Source of the DNA: Marisa cornuarietis | Taxonomy: Eukaryota; Mollusca; Gastropoda; Architaenioglossa; Ampullariidae | Direction of reading: 5' to 3' | Assembly (NCBI GenBank): GCA_004794655.1 | Contig: SMMW01000046.1 | Coordinates: 7,489,501-7,553,500 of the forward strand | Length of the DNA: 64,000 nucleotides | Shown here: positions 21,322-34,249 of the stretch, one piece after another | Position numbering within the stretch: position 1 is the stretch's first letter | Layout: every line of letters begins with the position of its first letter | Program-made: the position numbers and the translations under genes | Notes under the pieces: generated by a model | Databases searched by the model: none | What the model saw: only the letters and a program-made list of their open reading frames with translations | Told to the model about the DNA's origin: nothing

Positions 21322-23491
21322 TTTACAGATTGCTCAGGGAAAAGACGTGAGCTCGTGATGAATTCACATTTTGTTTTGTGTCTCTAGTATTCAGGTCAAG
21401 GTCTATAAGAAAAGATTGCGAAGAAACTACGAACCGCGTCCACACCAAGGAGAAATGCATAACCCAGTATTATAAACGTCTTTGTCCGAGGTCTGAGGTG
21501 TGAAAACACTGACCGGTTCGATACCCGCATGGCGAAACTTATTTTTTTCAATTAATCCAGCTGTTGGATGAGTTGATGGCCTCTTTTAAAAGGGTTCTTG
21601 AAGAATAGGAAGCTCGGGAGGGGTGGCAGGTGTCGCCATTATACAACGCTTACCTCCATATACGTTCAATTACCGAATGATCAAGGGACTGTCTTTAAAC
21701 TTTCTAATACATTGTAAACGACAGAGGTTTGTAACTACTCGAGCAGTTAGTTGAAAAGACGAGCATCAGCCCTCTGTAATCTTGTACAAACTGGAATTGT
21801 AAACTCAACTCTGTGAACATTTCCTAAAATAAAACCGCTCCAGCACGCACATGATTACATTGTATTGAAATAATACCGAAGTAGAGTCAGTGGTGATTAA
21901 CTTTCAATCTGCTATGATTTGTAAGATGAATTCATTACTGACGTGATTGTGTTATTGGCGGAATTACTCCTCGAGCTGAAAAGTCGTCGGTGAGTACCTT
22001 ACAGACTGCAGTGATGTTGTGGTAGAGGCTGGTTGTGTTGAGTGGCAGCCAGAATTTCCCCATCTCCTTGCCATCACAGCCCAGGTGTGTCGCCGGGTCA
22101 CAGTCGATCAGGTTTTTGTACATCGACACACACTGTTTGGTAGTCGGAAGGTTCTCGGCCGGGTAGAACGACACAGCACCGTAACACATCTCGTCGGAGG
22201 TGCCCTCCCCTTCAAATGTGGTGAAGGGCTTGTCGGTGGATTTAAAGTGACATGTCGTCCTGATGACATCCCCTGGTTTGACTACCACCGGCTCCTGGAA
22301 TCTGCGAGATGTCACAAGAAAATAAATGTCTGAGATTCGAACAGGATATGCAGGACTGTGGATCCTGCCAACACCTCCCTCCTCAGAGAGTCAAGATTAC
22401 AGGTACTGAGTATCCTTCGTTTACAGGACAATAGGTTTAGTCCTCAGACACATGATTATAGATAGTGTTACAGGCTAAGAAGGTATATAAAAAGAAATGA
22501 AGCAAAGAACTGTTGATAAATGCAAACACGTGTACCTATCTTTCTGCACAGGACTGTGGATAATAAGATAAGATAAGATAATACTTTATTTGTCCCAGAG
22601 GGCAATTCGGTGGCAGCTCGATAACAAAAAAAAAAACAAAAAACAAACAAACAAACAAACTTTTTTCCCCACAAAGAAACTGAAAGTGGCAGAGAAGGAG
22701 AATTTAGGCATAAAGTATAATTGATATTGCTAATGAAGATCAATTACTACTTAGTGAGCTGAATAGCTTCCGTACTGGTAGAATGTTGGGTTGTCGTAGT
22801 TGTAGGCGGGATCCTTGGCGAAGTATGTCAACCTCTGGCCGTCTCGATGATGTTCTAGGTACATGCTTTTACCTGAGCATACATCCATATATACCTACAC
22901 ATCTATACACACATATTACAGACAGAAATGTACGTACACACACTCAGTTACTTTTCAAAATTGAATTGAGGATCTTTAAAGAACATGTTTTCGTCTTTTT
23001 TTCGATAAATATCATCACCTCCTGCCCCACGAGAAGAAAAATGATTCAATAATAACTTTAATGGAGATTCTGTCTAATTTTTTCTGCAGAATTTCGATTC
23101 AGATATTGTTTGTTCACTTGCCAAAGGCAGTTGTAAATAAAGGAAGATTATTAAAGGGAGTTTACCCAAGTAATGCATGTGGTTGAGAGCGTCTACGACG
23201 TTGATGTCGCCTTTAAGAAGATTTCTGGTGCACGTTGCTGTACAGTCGGAGGTTGCTATGGTGAGGTCAGTGTAGGGAGGAATCTCCAGGTAATTTTGAC
23301 CAGTAATTAGCGTGGCCAGGTTGTAAGGTCGGAGGTTAGGGGTGTAGTACAGGGTTAGTCCAGAGGCGTCCACAAAGTCAGACCGCAGCAAGGGGTTGTT
23401 CCAGTGGTACTGTAGGGACAAATTAAATAAGAAAATTCTGCGAAATTCAACGAAAAAAAATTTAAATTCACACTATCATTATAAAGCAGTC

Positions 23492-23561
<70 letters not shown>

Positions 23562-26500
23562 CATTTACACAGAAAAATAATAATGAACAACTAAATAATG
23601 GTTACAAAATAAACACGAACACGATATAAGAAAATGGCAAACACCTGTATCATCATCCTTTTGTAACCTGTGGCCCCGACTTTAAAACCTGCGTTTGGGT
23701 GAAAGCACTGGCCGTTCAGTCCCAGGGTCCAGATACCGATGATATCAGCGCAGCCTCCCATGTTGCACTCGAACGGTTCTTGAACTTCATGGCCCTCTTT
23801 TGTAAACCCTGTAAATATTTACTAATGTCAGATGATCCCTGAAGGTACCTAAGGGGTTAAAGGTTTACCAGAGTATAGAAGGATGGAACAAAACAGTTTT
23901 TGAGCTTTGTTTCCATACAGTGGAAAGATTTGATTTGTACCATCAGGACACCCGAACAACAACATGTGGTGCATGACGTAGCTGTTGTTGATGATCGGGG
24001 TGGCTGCGATGATGTGGAAGTCGGCGGTGTCGTTCTCGAAGTCGAAGAAAGAACACATGTAGGTCGTTTCCTTGGCAGGCACTGGGGTCAGCGGGATGCG
24101 CAGCTCCATCTTGCGGACATCCGCTGGAACAAAGGGGATGACATTTACTAATGTTTTAATTAAATGTTGTTAAAACACAAGTTGTAACTTTATGTACAAT
24201 CAATTAAAAACTACAAAGTGAAGCGAACCTCTTCAGGAGTTTATAATTTTTTTTCTTTTTCCTTCATATTGTAGCCACCAGACGAGTGTAAATTTATGTG
24301 TTTTATGCAAATGTTTTTCTGTGACATACAAAGGCAGTTTGATGTCAGTCTTTTGGGTTTTGTCATCAGATGAGTGTACAGTTTGTTATGTGTGCACTAT
24401 GTTAATATACCTGTGTGTACAGTGTGCTTGTATAGGTTGTGTAAAGTGTTTGCATACACGTGTATACACTGTATTAATATACCAATGTGTACAGTATGAT
24501 TGTACGTCAGTGTGTACACTGTATTAGCATATCTGTATTCAGTGTGCTATATACCTGTCCGTACACTGTGTTAATATTGTGTACACTAATTGCATAGTTG
24601 TGTGTACACTGTGCTAATAAACCTTTGTGTACAGTTTGATTATATATATATATATAACATTGTAATATCTGTGTATAGTATGGTTGTATACCTGTGTGTA
24701 CACTGTATTAATATACCTGTGAATAGTATGACTAGACCTTTGCATACCCTGTATTAACATACATGTGTACACCAGTGTTCACACTGAAATTTTATTTTAT
24801 ACACGTGTGTACAGTGTGATTTTATTCCTGTGTGTACAGTGCGATTGCATAGCTGTGTATACCTTGTTTTAATATGCTTATAATGTATAATGTGTTGAAA
24901 CCTGTGTAGAGTGTGATGCTTTACCTGTGTGTACAATGTGTGTAAGTCTTACCTGTCGTGTTGAGCTGTTCACACACAAACTCATCGCTCTTGCAGGCCT
25001 CAGCTATCCAATCTCTCTGAAATTTGTACACCTCCCCGGGGGTGACAGGAACTGGCTTATTCTGACATTCTTCACTTTCCAGTGGCTCGCAGATCCCTGC
25101 AGTGAAGTCGTTAACTGCCTTATGCAAGGTGCAGAGGATTTAAATGTTCTATTTATGCAGTTAAAATATTTTATTACCATGTAATAAGAATATTTCAAAC
25201 AAGAAAATTGATATCGGCACAGCATCCTGCGTATCCACCAAACCACCAGACAGATCAAATGTAGGCTACATTTTGTATCGTCTTGTTCTTTAATGCATTC
25301 ACTGCAACTAACCAGCGCTTCAGACATTAGATACAGAATTTCGTTAAGTCGACGGCAAAGAAGGAGTTAGTTCTTGTTAGACTTAACTGGCTCCTTGTTA
25401 AAACATGCAAAATGACGATAATTTCTTACACCGTGTATCAAGAGCTCTTCATAAAGATTTTACGAACCTACCTGGGTGCGTGATACCGACGGTCCTCTCA
25501 GGTGTGGTACCAGGTGTCCAGACACACCTGGCGTCCCCCAGCTCCTCGCCATTAGTTTTGCCGTCTCCATCAGAGTCTGCCTGACACAGTTCTCTTGTCC
25601 ACACCTGCACGAGCAACAAGTGATGAGGTTTACAGGTTTTGTGGCCTTCATTTACTACGCACACTCGTCTTCACAAATCAATGTTAAGATGACATCAATC
25701 GCTTCGAAAACATGCTTAGCTAATAGAGTCTCAGACCTAATGAGCTAACTGTCATGGTCCTTACATCATCTGGGAAAGAAGAAAAGCAAGTGAAGAGGTT
25801 CTGATTAGCTTTTATACAAGTTTTGATGAATGTCTATTTTAGTTAAGATTTGCATCAATTCAGGTTTAGATTAACCTCTGATTGGCAATTATGAAGTTTT
25901 GCTCAACATCTATACAAGCTATGGTAAGTGTGTGCACAAGTTTTGAATAGAGTTTATACATGTTTTCTTGAGCGTGGGTATTTTCTTCTTAGCGTGTTCA
26001 CAAGCGCTCATTATTGTGTACGTGTCCTGATTAGTGTGTGCGCACGTTTTCATTCACTTTAAAGGTCAAGTCGATTGCTGAGCAAAAATCGCTGGAAACA
26101 GAGCACAAAATATCACAAAAACATATTCCGGTGGTATTTTATGACAAAGAGGCATGAAAGATTTTATATTAATATTTTTCTCTTAAGCACACCTGGATTT
26201 GTCGAGAAAACAGGAAGTGACGAAACGAGCATATTTATAAAAATAGCCCCGTCTGCACAAGCTGAAGTCAAAGAGAAAAGATGCAATACTCGGTAAAAGA
26301 AAACTGACCAGGACACATTGTGCTGTTGCTGAATGTTCTATTCGACACTCAGACGGAGTTTGTACTCATGAAGGAAATCCTAAAGATAATGGCAGCAAAC
26401 GCTAGTGGATTAACTCTGTTTAAGCGTGGGTGCAAACTTCGTCCCCACACCCTACTCAAGAATTTGCTCAAAACATTTCAAAATCGATTGTTATCCAGTC

Positions 26501-27520
26501 ACTTGTACAGTACAAGCAAGTCTTGGACTTTCAGTAAAACGAAGAAATCTTATTCCTACAGCAGTGCTTATTATACAAAAGCAAGAGATGTTAAAACCAA
26601 CTACGACTGCTGGTAGATCAAGCACCAGATATGCAACATCGACGGTTTCTACACCGTCTGGTCTACAAGTAACATCGTGTGACAGTCACAAACACATCAT
26701 CAGTCGTATCTTTATCCAGCATAATGCTAAAAACAACTGACAGTTTGAGGGCACCATTGATGTGCGTGATCAAAACAGCTAAAAAAAGGAATACGAAAGG
26801 GTTGAGGATGATAAACATATTATAAGGAGCTTAATTAAACGGGAACACGTGCGAGTATCGGTAAGTAAATAGAAAATTTTGCATGCAGGTAAATGAGGAA
26901 GAAATAAGTTGTTACATCAATAAACATGTTTCAAACTATCATTATATTTTTAATTGTAAAAAAACCCTTATCAGCAGTCAATTGTAACTATTGTTGCCCA
27001 TTAAATTTTGATCTGACTGACTTACCAGTCTGTTGAATGAATTCAGTTTTGGACCATTTCATTATTTTTTTAACTTCATTCGAAGCTTCTAAATAAAGTT
27101 CCACTCTGTAGGGCTGTATTCCAAATTCAGCTGTTTCATTTTGGGGGCAAAAAAATCGCTTCTTGAACACGACAACCTGAGCGATGTTTCTTCATTTGAC
27201 TTGAAGAAATGTACACTCGCTGTTACAAATACTTTGATCGCGTGAAAGAACCTCCAGTACAGGAGAGTACTTTTTTCCCACCTTCCTAGTTGCAGGTGAG
27301 AATGCCGATGTTTGAAGGCTTATAACTTAAAAATTAAGCATAATTATGCAGTCATATTTTGGAAATTATAATTTTAAAACAAACTTAACCCGATCATAAA
27401 GAAATAATGTTGCGCTCTCCTTGACCTTTAAAATAAGTTCTGATAAGCGCGCGACTCAGCGGGAGCACTATTAGTCACAACGTCCTCATACACTTCTAAG
27501 AACAATACATTTAGTAGTAA

Positions 27521-27590
<70 letters not shown>

Positions 27591-30500
27591 ATAACGCCAT
27601 AACGGTTTCATTGCACCACTTGCCGGGGAGAAGCGCCCACAGTGGGTGCAGTCCACTCTACCCTCTCTGCTTTACTAGCATGTTGATCCTAGTGATGTGC
27701 GGACTGTTTCACTTATACCCAAGACTTTTTCCAAGTATATATGATCTGCTTTTCTCACAGCTTAATAATGACTTTGTACAGGTAAAATACAAAATCCATT
27801 TACTATTTTTGCCTATTGTTGATTTGCTGCTCTTGCAAGAAAACATTAATAATCTATCATCCGTGATATTACTCTCTTTTTTTGCAGATCAAAAGTATAT
27901 ATAGTTTGTGACTCGTTACGGATGATGACCGTTTGTATGTCTTGTAAATATGAAATTGGTGGATTTGCACAGCTTCCCTTCCAATGGATGGTGAGCTCGT
28001 TCAACATTACGGTTTTCAGTGGAAATTCTACGAGCAACGAAAACACACCAACTTGTACCCATCTGGTCCGTCGACGACAGAAACTGTGGTGTAGATAGGA
28101 ACCTTTGCAGCCTCGCTTAGAGTTGAGTAACTGTAGTGAGCAAGCTGGGAGCACCAGGGAGAAGCTAGAGACAACAGCTCTCTTCGTCACCAGGGAGGGG
28201 ATCGTGATCCCCGGAAACGCCAACGAAAGAAAGTGTAAGCTACGATCATCTACAAGCTACATATCTTTCATCATTCCATTTGTAATGCTCAAGGAAGAGG
28301 TGTGTCTTCAGTGCACGTTTGAAAGATCCAACGGTAGGTAGGTAAGGTAAAACGGTAAAGGTCATCCCATAACCTGTTCAGGTCGTTGGGGAGTGAGGTG
28401 TTAGAGACCCCACTTTTCTCGGGGCCAGCTTTTACATGAGGGTGGTGCCAATCTCCTCTCCCTCGCTGCCTTACCTTCCCCAACACTCTAAGGAGTCAGG
28501 TACCCATTCCCGTCAGCTGGGTCGACCGGGGGAAGTTTGCTGCGCTTATCGGGAATTGAACCAGGGCGCTCTCGGCTCGGACGCCAGCGCTCCCCGCTCG
28601 GCCAATACGTAGGTAGGTGGCAGATATGGAAGGGGAGAGAATTCCATTGTTTTGTTGCACAGTAACTGAAAATCCTGTGACCATATGTTTCTGTTCCGGA
28701 GACAGGAATAGTGAGGAGACGCTCATCAGACGATCTATTCCACACACTTACCATTTACATGTTATGTTGCCTGGGTCTGTGTATTTGTTGTTGTTATTAT
28801 TTTTTTCTGTGTTTATACTTTTGTCAAAGCGTTTTGAAATAACCTTTGATGATGGTATAAAGCACTAAATAAATTAACTTTATTAATATAACTTTACTAT
28901 GACAAAACTTAAAGGCTATGATGTTTAGTTTATTATTCAGGGACTGTCGTCTCCCTGCTCGGACGTGTATTATTTACATGTTGCTACAAGTCAGTTAACA
29001 TTTCTTTGCCACCTTTTTCTCTTTTCATGAGGTTCACGACTTACTGGGGCCACTCAAAATGTCCCCTCTGCTACGTCACGAAGACATGTCAACTGCTATG
29101 CTGCTCCCCCCCCCCCAGTTCGACCCCAAAAGCTTATCTGTGTCTTTTGTGTTACCAGCTCTCAACACCGATAATAAATTATTAAAAAAGAATCCCGTAC
29201 AGACTGGTAAGGTCACAGTGTTGTGATATAGCCATCGGCATCCAGTGCTATTCGGTATAACTGTTGACTGAACTCTAAACTATTCGTTCTGGTCGAGGGT
29301 GTGTTAGAGAAAGAGTGTGTGTGTGTGTGTGTGCGGGCGTGCGTGCGTGTAATTTTCTACCAATCATTTTATTCTTAGGGTACTCATTCTTTACTGAAGT
29401 CTACGGAAGTCTAAGCGGCGGTTCCGAACCCTTGGACCGATGTATATTTACCCTTTTTCAAAAAATAATATAAAAAATTAACTAAAAGAGATAGAAGAAC
29501 AATTCAAATTGATAATGATAGATCAAAATATAAAGAAAACGAAAAGCCTAACCTTGTGTTTGCTTGAAAACACACTTTTATAGTATTCCCAACAGAAAAT
29601 GCCATGATAATTAGCCCATACAAAACTCCCGCAGGCGCTTTCACAAGCGTAAATGAAAATAACATAAGGGAAGAAACTACTGAAACCGTTAGGAAATAGT
29701 CCACCATGATTCCCTCCCTTTAAAAACTGGTTCAGCCAATCAAAAATTTTCGTTTGTAAGAGGGAAAGATGGAAACAAATCGTCGAGCGCCATTTTGAAT
29801 TATCGAAAAGTACGTTGCGGTTTACTCAATTTGACATGGATTTGTACTTCAACAACCGCAAAGGAGAAGAAAATAGTAAGTAATATTTAAATTCTAATGT
29901 ATATTCTAATAAAACATGTTTTTTTGGTACTTTATGTCTGTATATATATTGTGTAAATAATTTATTGTTAATTTCTGAAAGTTACGTTCAACTGTTCTAA
30001 AACACGTACAGTTCATTTAAATTTAGTACTCGAAGACAAAACCTCTGTATCTTAAAATTTACTCCAAGTGAATGTTTTAAAAATGCTCTTTATAACGTTG
30101 TATTACAGATGGTTGTCTTTACTGTAGGATAATAAATTAAATTTTCAAAGCTGCCGGTCGAAATTTCAATACCGGGAATTTGCTAGTCATTTTCCAAACA
30201 GAAAGACAGGTAGCGTGGGAAAATGCAAAGACTTTCTGTTAAAACGTACTTCCTGCAGTTTTTAAGAAAGACAATTGTGTTCAGAATGAATAAGCTATCT
30301 TATTTATTAAGTTTTTCTTCTAAAAAAACGATGCTTAAGAGTAGCAAAATTTAAAAACTGCATCACACCATAGGGTGCGAACCGGGTTCAGGTGACGGTC
30401 ACGTGATCGCCCCTATGAGGGCGAAGCGAAAGAAACGAGTTTAGTGCAGGCGTTGGGGTCTAGAGAACAATTTTACTGCTGGTAGAAATCAAAGTGCTCC

Positions 30501-30950
30501 TTTATCAGAACTTTTCTATTACCGAAAGTAAGACCGCGTCTTATATTAACTTTTGCTACAAATAATGACTGGACTTGTTTTGAGGGGATGTGTTTCTGCA
30601 TGCCCACATACTGTCAAGATCAACCTGTACTCGTATACCCCGCCATTACTAATTTGGTCCTTCGTGGACTAGCGGACTGATTTACAGGGTTTTTTTTTTT
30701 AATGTCTGACGTGTGTCCACACAAAGGTCAGTTACTGTAAGAAAGACAATCACTCACGTGACCAGCCTTTTCAAACGCTATCCCGAAGACGTTCCTGGAG
30801 CCGCCGCCCTGACTGTTCATGTGACCCACCCCGTGCCACAGGTAGTTGTTCTTACACGGGTGGGGCACCCGCACCCCGTTGGGAATACGGTCGCTGTAGT
30901 CCTTGTAGCCGGCGATACATAAGACGAGTCCAAGCAGGATGACGAGATGT
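20989..30950 (-). CDS. Gene B: temptin-like / copper type II monooxygenase fusion (whole gene, e1-e9)
   Basis: A near-identical duplicate of gene A with the same nine exons, phases and open frame (1652 bp of coding sequence, one codon shorter in e8). All copper ligands are kept: HHM in e4, YHW and HMH in e6, DEMC in e8. Changes from A are few, for example [13 protein letters not shown] and KEMGKFWLPLN in e8. The domain order and presumed secreted location are as for gene A. Its introns carry a SINE and a LINE remnant, and a MITE lies just beyond e9. Because the duplication break lies between A's e9 and its only candidate last exon, B may lack a copy of that exon. The ATG exon is not identified. 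Confidence 0.85.
21242..21317. repeat. (CA)n microsatellite, gene B intron 8
   Basis: About 38 CA units at the position where A has a CT/CA compound repeat. Confidence 0.95.
21998..22301 (-). CDS. Gene B exon e8: CuM methionine exon
   Basis: 304 bp, encoding [20 protein letters not shown] and [18 protein letters not shown]. It is one codon shorter than A. The donor is GTACTC, weaker than A's GTAATC. Confidence 0.9.
22561..22680 (-). mobile_element. Retroposon 3' end with TATCT tail, gene B intron 7
   Basis: Duplicate of 5718-5830, better preserved: the plus strand reads AATACTTTATTTGTCCCAGA next to GATAAGATAAGATAA. Confidence 0.5.
22776..22872 (-). CDS. Gene B exon e7: monooxygenase C domain
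   Basis: 97 bp, phase 1-2, encoding [20 protein letters not shown] and onward as in A, with the same weak GTACGG donor. Confidence 0.85.
23166..23409 (-). CDS. Gene B exon e6: third CuH His and CuM HMH
   Basis: 244 bp starting [11 protein letters not shown] after acceptor TCCCTACAG and ending NHMHYLG. Small changes from A include TLITGQNYLEIP and NLLKGD. Confidence 0.92.
23492..23557. repeat. (CA)n microsatellite, gene B intron 5
   Basis: Duplicate locus of 6642-6705 with a different repeat number. Confidence 0.95.
23645..23808 (-). CDS. Gene B exon e5: monooxygenase N domain
   Basis: 164 bp, as in [21 protein letters not shown] then the [11 protein letters not shown] segment. Confidence 0.85.
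23941..24123 (-). CDS. Gene B exon e4: HH copper ligands
   Basis: 183 bp, encoding the same peptide as the A exon, including [14 protein letters not shown]. It shares the weak GTACAA donor. Confidence 0.9.
24953..25096 (-). CDS. Gene B exon e3: Cys-rich linker
   Basis: 144 bp, phase 1-1, encoding the same peptide as in A, from GICEPLESEEC to FVCEQLNTT. Confidence 0.85.
25472..25604 (-). CDS. Gene B exon e2: temptin-like DSDGDG region
   Basis: 133 bp with the same acceptor and donor as A. It encodes the same [19 protein letters not shown] segment. Confidence 0.88.
26290..26560 (+). pseudogene. Decayed THAP-domain fragment, gene B intron 1
   Basis: Duplicate of the 10475-10722 fragment with further changes; SRICSKHFKIDCYP is still readable on the plus strand, with frame breaks before it. 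Not expected to be functional. Confidence 0.6.
27000..27180 (-). repeat. Inverted copy of the 15250-15440 repeat, gene B intron 1
   Basis: Minus-strand open frame CPQNETAEFGIQPYRVELYL and onward, 60 codons. Gene A lacks this segment. No family recognised. Confidence 0.45.
27524..27589. repeat. (CA)n microsatellite, gene B intron 1
   Basis: About 33 CA units in a stretch without counterpart in gene A. Confidence 0.95.
28275..28754 (-). pseudogene. LINE ORF2 C-terminal remnant split by the SINE, gene B intron 1
   Basis: Same remnant as at 11115-11310. Here the upstream part (ETYGHRIFSYCATKQWNSLP) is in one frame at 28609-28754 and the final part lies beyond the SINE at 28275-28343. Confidence 0.75.
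28344..28608 (-). mobile_element. tRNA-derived SINE, gene B intron 1
   Basis: Absent from gene A, where GTAGGTAGGT occurs once near 11174; in B this 10-mer flanks the insert (28334-28343 and 28609-28618). Read on the minus strand it opens with a tRNA-like head: A-box-like TTGGCCGAGCGGGG and, about 35 bases on, B-box GGTTCAATTCC. A body of about 190 bp follows. It is inserted in an older LINE remnant. Confidence 0.88.
30758..30950 (-). CDS. Gene B exon e1: signal peptide and temptin-like N part
   Basis: Same borders as in A (acceptor GATTCCAG, donor GTGAGTG), 193 bp. It encodes [11 protein letters not shown] and NYLWHGVGH after a hydrophobic segment. A differs at RVAHPC. Confidence 0.87.
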
Positions 30951-31139
30951 CTGGAATCAAAATGAGAAACACAGTTATCTTTCTTGATGAGATTTTTCTA
31001 CTTATCTATTGCTCGTCTGAAGTTTGCAAGAATTTTCTACTTCTTTGTTATGGAGTCATCGACCAAACCAGCCAGATAAATGGCGAAACACAACTACCAC
31101 ATATCCGACTTGCATCTCCATGCGGTCATAAAGATGGCA

Positions 31140-31290
31140 AATAATATTAGTGCAGACCATACACACCCCGTCCATCCTAGCTTTTAGCTGCTACCTTCTG
31201 GCAGACGCTGCCAAATACAACTTGCGAGAAGAATTGCATATCAGAGTTCTTCGTGCCAGCAGCCATTACCATCCTCAACAATAGGCACAA
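31140..31290 (+). pseudogene. LINE remnant, duplicate of 13189-13349
   Basis: Second copy in unit 2, with additional frameshifts in the same LLPSGRR-type segment. Confidence 0.55.
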
Positions 31291-32363
31291 GGAGTCATTA
31301 TGATATGCTATATCATACTGATTTTATGAGGATGATATATAAATTTTCTTAGCATTAAGCATTATTTGGTTTTCGGTGGCTTGTGTGTGTGTGTGCGGTC
31401 CTGTGCCTTATATAGACAATAAAGATGAATCGAGGTGAACTAGAGGTGGAAGAAATTGAGAACTGTCATTCCAGGTTAGTTCACATTTATAAACACAAAA
31501 CCAGCGATAATGAAAAGTTATGTAAGACAACGTGCCTGACTACCATCGCTGACACTACAACAGTTGTGAGGTTTCCGTGGAAGTGGTCCTGTGGGTGCAG
31601 CTGTGTGCTCCCTGCTTCTCCTCACTCCACGGTGGCAGCAAGACAGACCTCAGGTCTTTGGGATGCCTGTCACCAGATGATATGCAGGCCCCTAGCAAGG
31701 TGTCTTTAAATGTGATTCCAATAGTCACGTGGCCCAGTCACATAACATTCGTGAAAAAGTACCAATATCACACTGGGTGTAGGTTTATTGTGCAAGACCG
31801 TTGAAGGTAGTCAGTTCTGAGCTGATAAGACCAAATTTACGAACGCGAGGGTCACATACTTCACAAGCTAAAGGATAAAGACCGAGATTTCAACATCGTG
31901 AGGAAAGTGTAACGGTGAGTCATTTATGAGTTTTTAGTTTACATTTCTTCTTGCACATTCTTTCTTAACTGAAATGCATTTGCACCACCTGTGATGCGGA
32001 GTTGTCTGTACCCTGATGTAATCTACCCGACCTTTTCACGTGCAGTGGTCTGAGGACTAGTTCTCCCCTTGAAATCAAAACTGCGTCCTTTAACATTAAA
32101 GAACCTGTGGTCAATCATCAGATATTTTATAAAGTGTTGATATAACTGCGGAACTGATTTCGCAGGTTTAATTATGATTGCTTTTTCAACGTGCTGACTA
32201 GTAGTGTCCCTTGGATACCAGAGAGACAGAGACGAGACAGAGACTGCACGTAGATGTGTGTATTCATTTATTTATTTTTTTTGTTAGATGCGTACGTACG
32301 AATTTTTCATTCAAATATGTGAGTTTCTTTATGCATCTTATTAAAAAAAATAGTGTTGCGATC

Positions 32364-32366
<3 letters not shown>

Positions 32367-32434
<68 letters not shown>
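32367..32434. repeat. (GT)n microsatellite, spacer of unit 2
   Basis: About 34 units; counterpart in unit 1 at 14524-14561 is shorter and preceded by a GA run. Confidence 0.95.
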
Positions 32435-32440
<6 letters not shown>

Positions 32441-33454
32441 GAGTTATACAAGAATCTGCTGTTTTTCGTATCCTAAGATATTGCCAACAATATTATTTTC
32501 GTACATAGTAAATGTCCCCATTGGTCCCTTTATTTACTTATGTGATCGTGGATGTCTAGGAATATTTGCAAATCTGAGCGAAGGAGTTTGGTGTGCGTAA
32601 CCCTGGAGGGTGACCCGACCACGTGATCAAGGATTTCGCTAGGCTTGGTCAGTCACTAGAGGGAAAACCAAGGGAGCACATGGCTAGAAGGGACCCCCGG
32701 ACATTGCTCATAAAGAGGAGAAAACACGTGAAGTTCTCTCTCTTTTCCCCTTTTTATTTCGGGAGTCACAGGAGCAGACACAGACAGCTATGATATCTAT
32801 GATCTTCTGTGATCTTCGATGATGATATGTAAGTCTGTGGGAACACATGTGTAGCGACAGTAGCCACACACATTGAGGAGGGCTGAGGGGTGAGCTGGAG
32901 GGAGAATGTCAGCTTCCAATCTTATAGGACCGACAAGAAAGCAACATTTTTTTATTTTTTTCTCGGGTTAAGTTCATTTAAAAATAATAATTCCTAAAAT
33001 ATGAGTACAGAATTATCCGTAATCTTGAAGATATAAACATTCAAGCATCGGCATTCTCACCTGTCACTATGAAGGAAGAAGTAAAATACAGACAGTCAAT
33101 TCAGTAAATCTATTCATGTCTTCGGGTCAAATAAAAAACTATCGGTCAGGTTGTCGTGTTCAAGAATCAATTTTTGCCCAGAAAATGAAACGGCTGACTT
33201 TGGAATGCAGCCCTACAGATCGTAACTTTATTTAGAAGCTTGTGATGAAGTTAAAAAGAAATAAAAGATCCAAACAGAATTCACTACACAAGTAAATAAG
33301 TAATATAATAAGTAATAAAGTAAATAAGTAAGTAAATCTTGAGCCTGAGCTTCAGTCTAAACCTCTGTGTCTTGATGTCAGTCTGTATGTGTCTCCATGT
33401 CAGCTTGTATATCTTTATGTCAATCTGTATGTAACAAATATGCTTTATACCGAA

Positions 33455-33715
33455 TTGCAGACACGGCACGGTTTCTTGGTTTTCAGAAGCAGAGAACTTT
33501 TTTCCAATTTCCGGGTTTGTTCGTCGTCAACAAAACTCCATCCCCGTCCATCAGGACCAAAACCGAAGCATAGAAGCCATATAAATGAAGAGTGGTGTGA
33601 CGATCTTCGAGCGAGCGGCTCCAGAGGTGAGGCTGGGACCTTGAGGGATCCATTCCACGATAACAAATGTTCATTTAGCCTACCAAAATATCATACCCTC
33701 ATAAAGATAAATAAC
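33455..33715. repeat. Dispersed repeat family, duplicate of member 2
   Basis: Unit 2 copy of 15670-15960; its 5' part is shortened relative to unit 1 (the segment around 15590-15700 is missing). Confidence 0.5.
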
Positions 33716-34206
33716 GTCTCACAGTAAACTGAAATAGGAGATTACAATACTTATTTGTTCTTGTGCAAAACCAAAGTATAAAGCATTCCGAGTTCCAACA
33801 TCTATGACCAAACTGTACAGCATACCAGATAGCAATATACAATACCGAAATGTACAGCCTACTGGACAACAACAACGATGACCGTCGTGCAGAAAGGTTT
33901 TCGTCCTCTTCCTGGAAAGGAGGCAATTATCTGAAGATGTACGGCGATGTCTGCATGAAGTGCACTGAACTAAGAGGTCAGGGAATTCAGAGGAGCAAAG
34001 CTGGAAGCAGAGTGTAGCCAGTTTATATTCATCACGAGTCTGGACAGGAAGCAGGAGCAGAATCCCTGGTGAGGTTTTAAGTACAGGTAGGGGAGCCGAT
34101 GAAGTTTGTGAGCAAAATACAGAGAACAGCCGGGGAAGAGATGAATGAAGCAGAGACACACACAATGATGTGGGAAGTTCCAGCGGGAAAATATTGACTT
34201 GCATGT

Positions 34207-34249
<43 letters not shown>

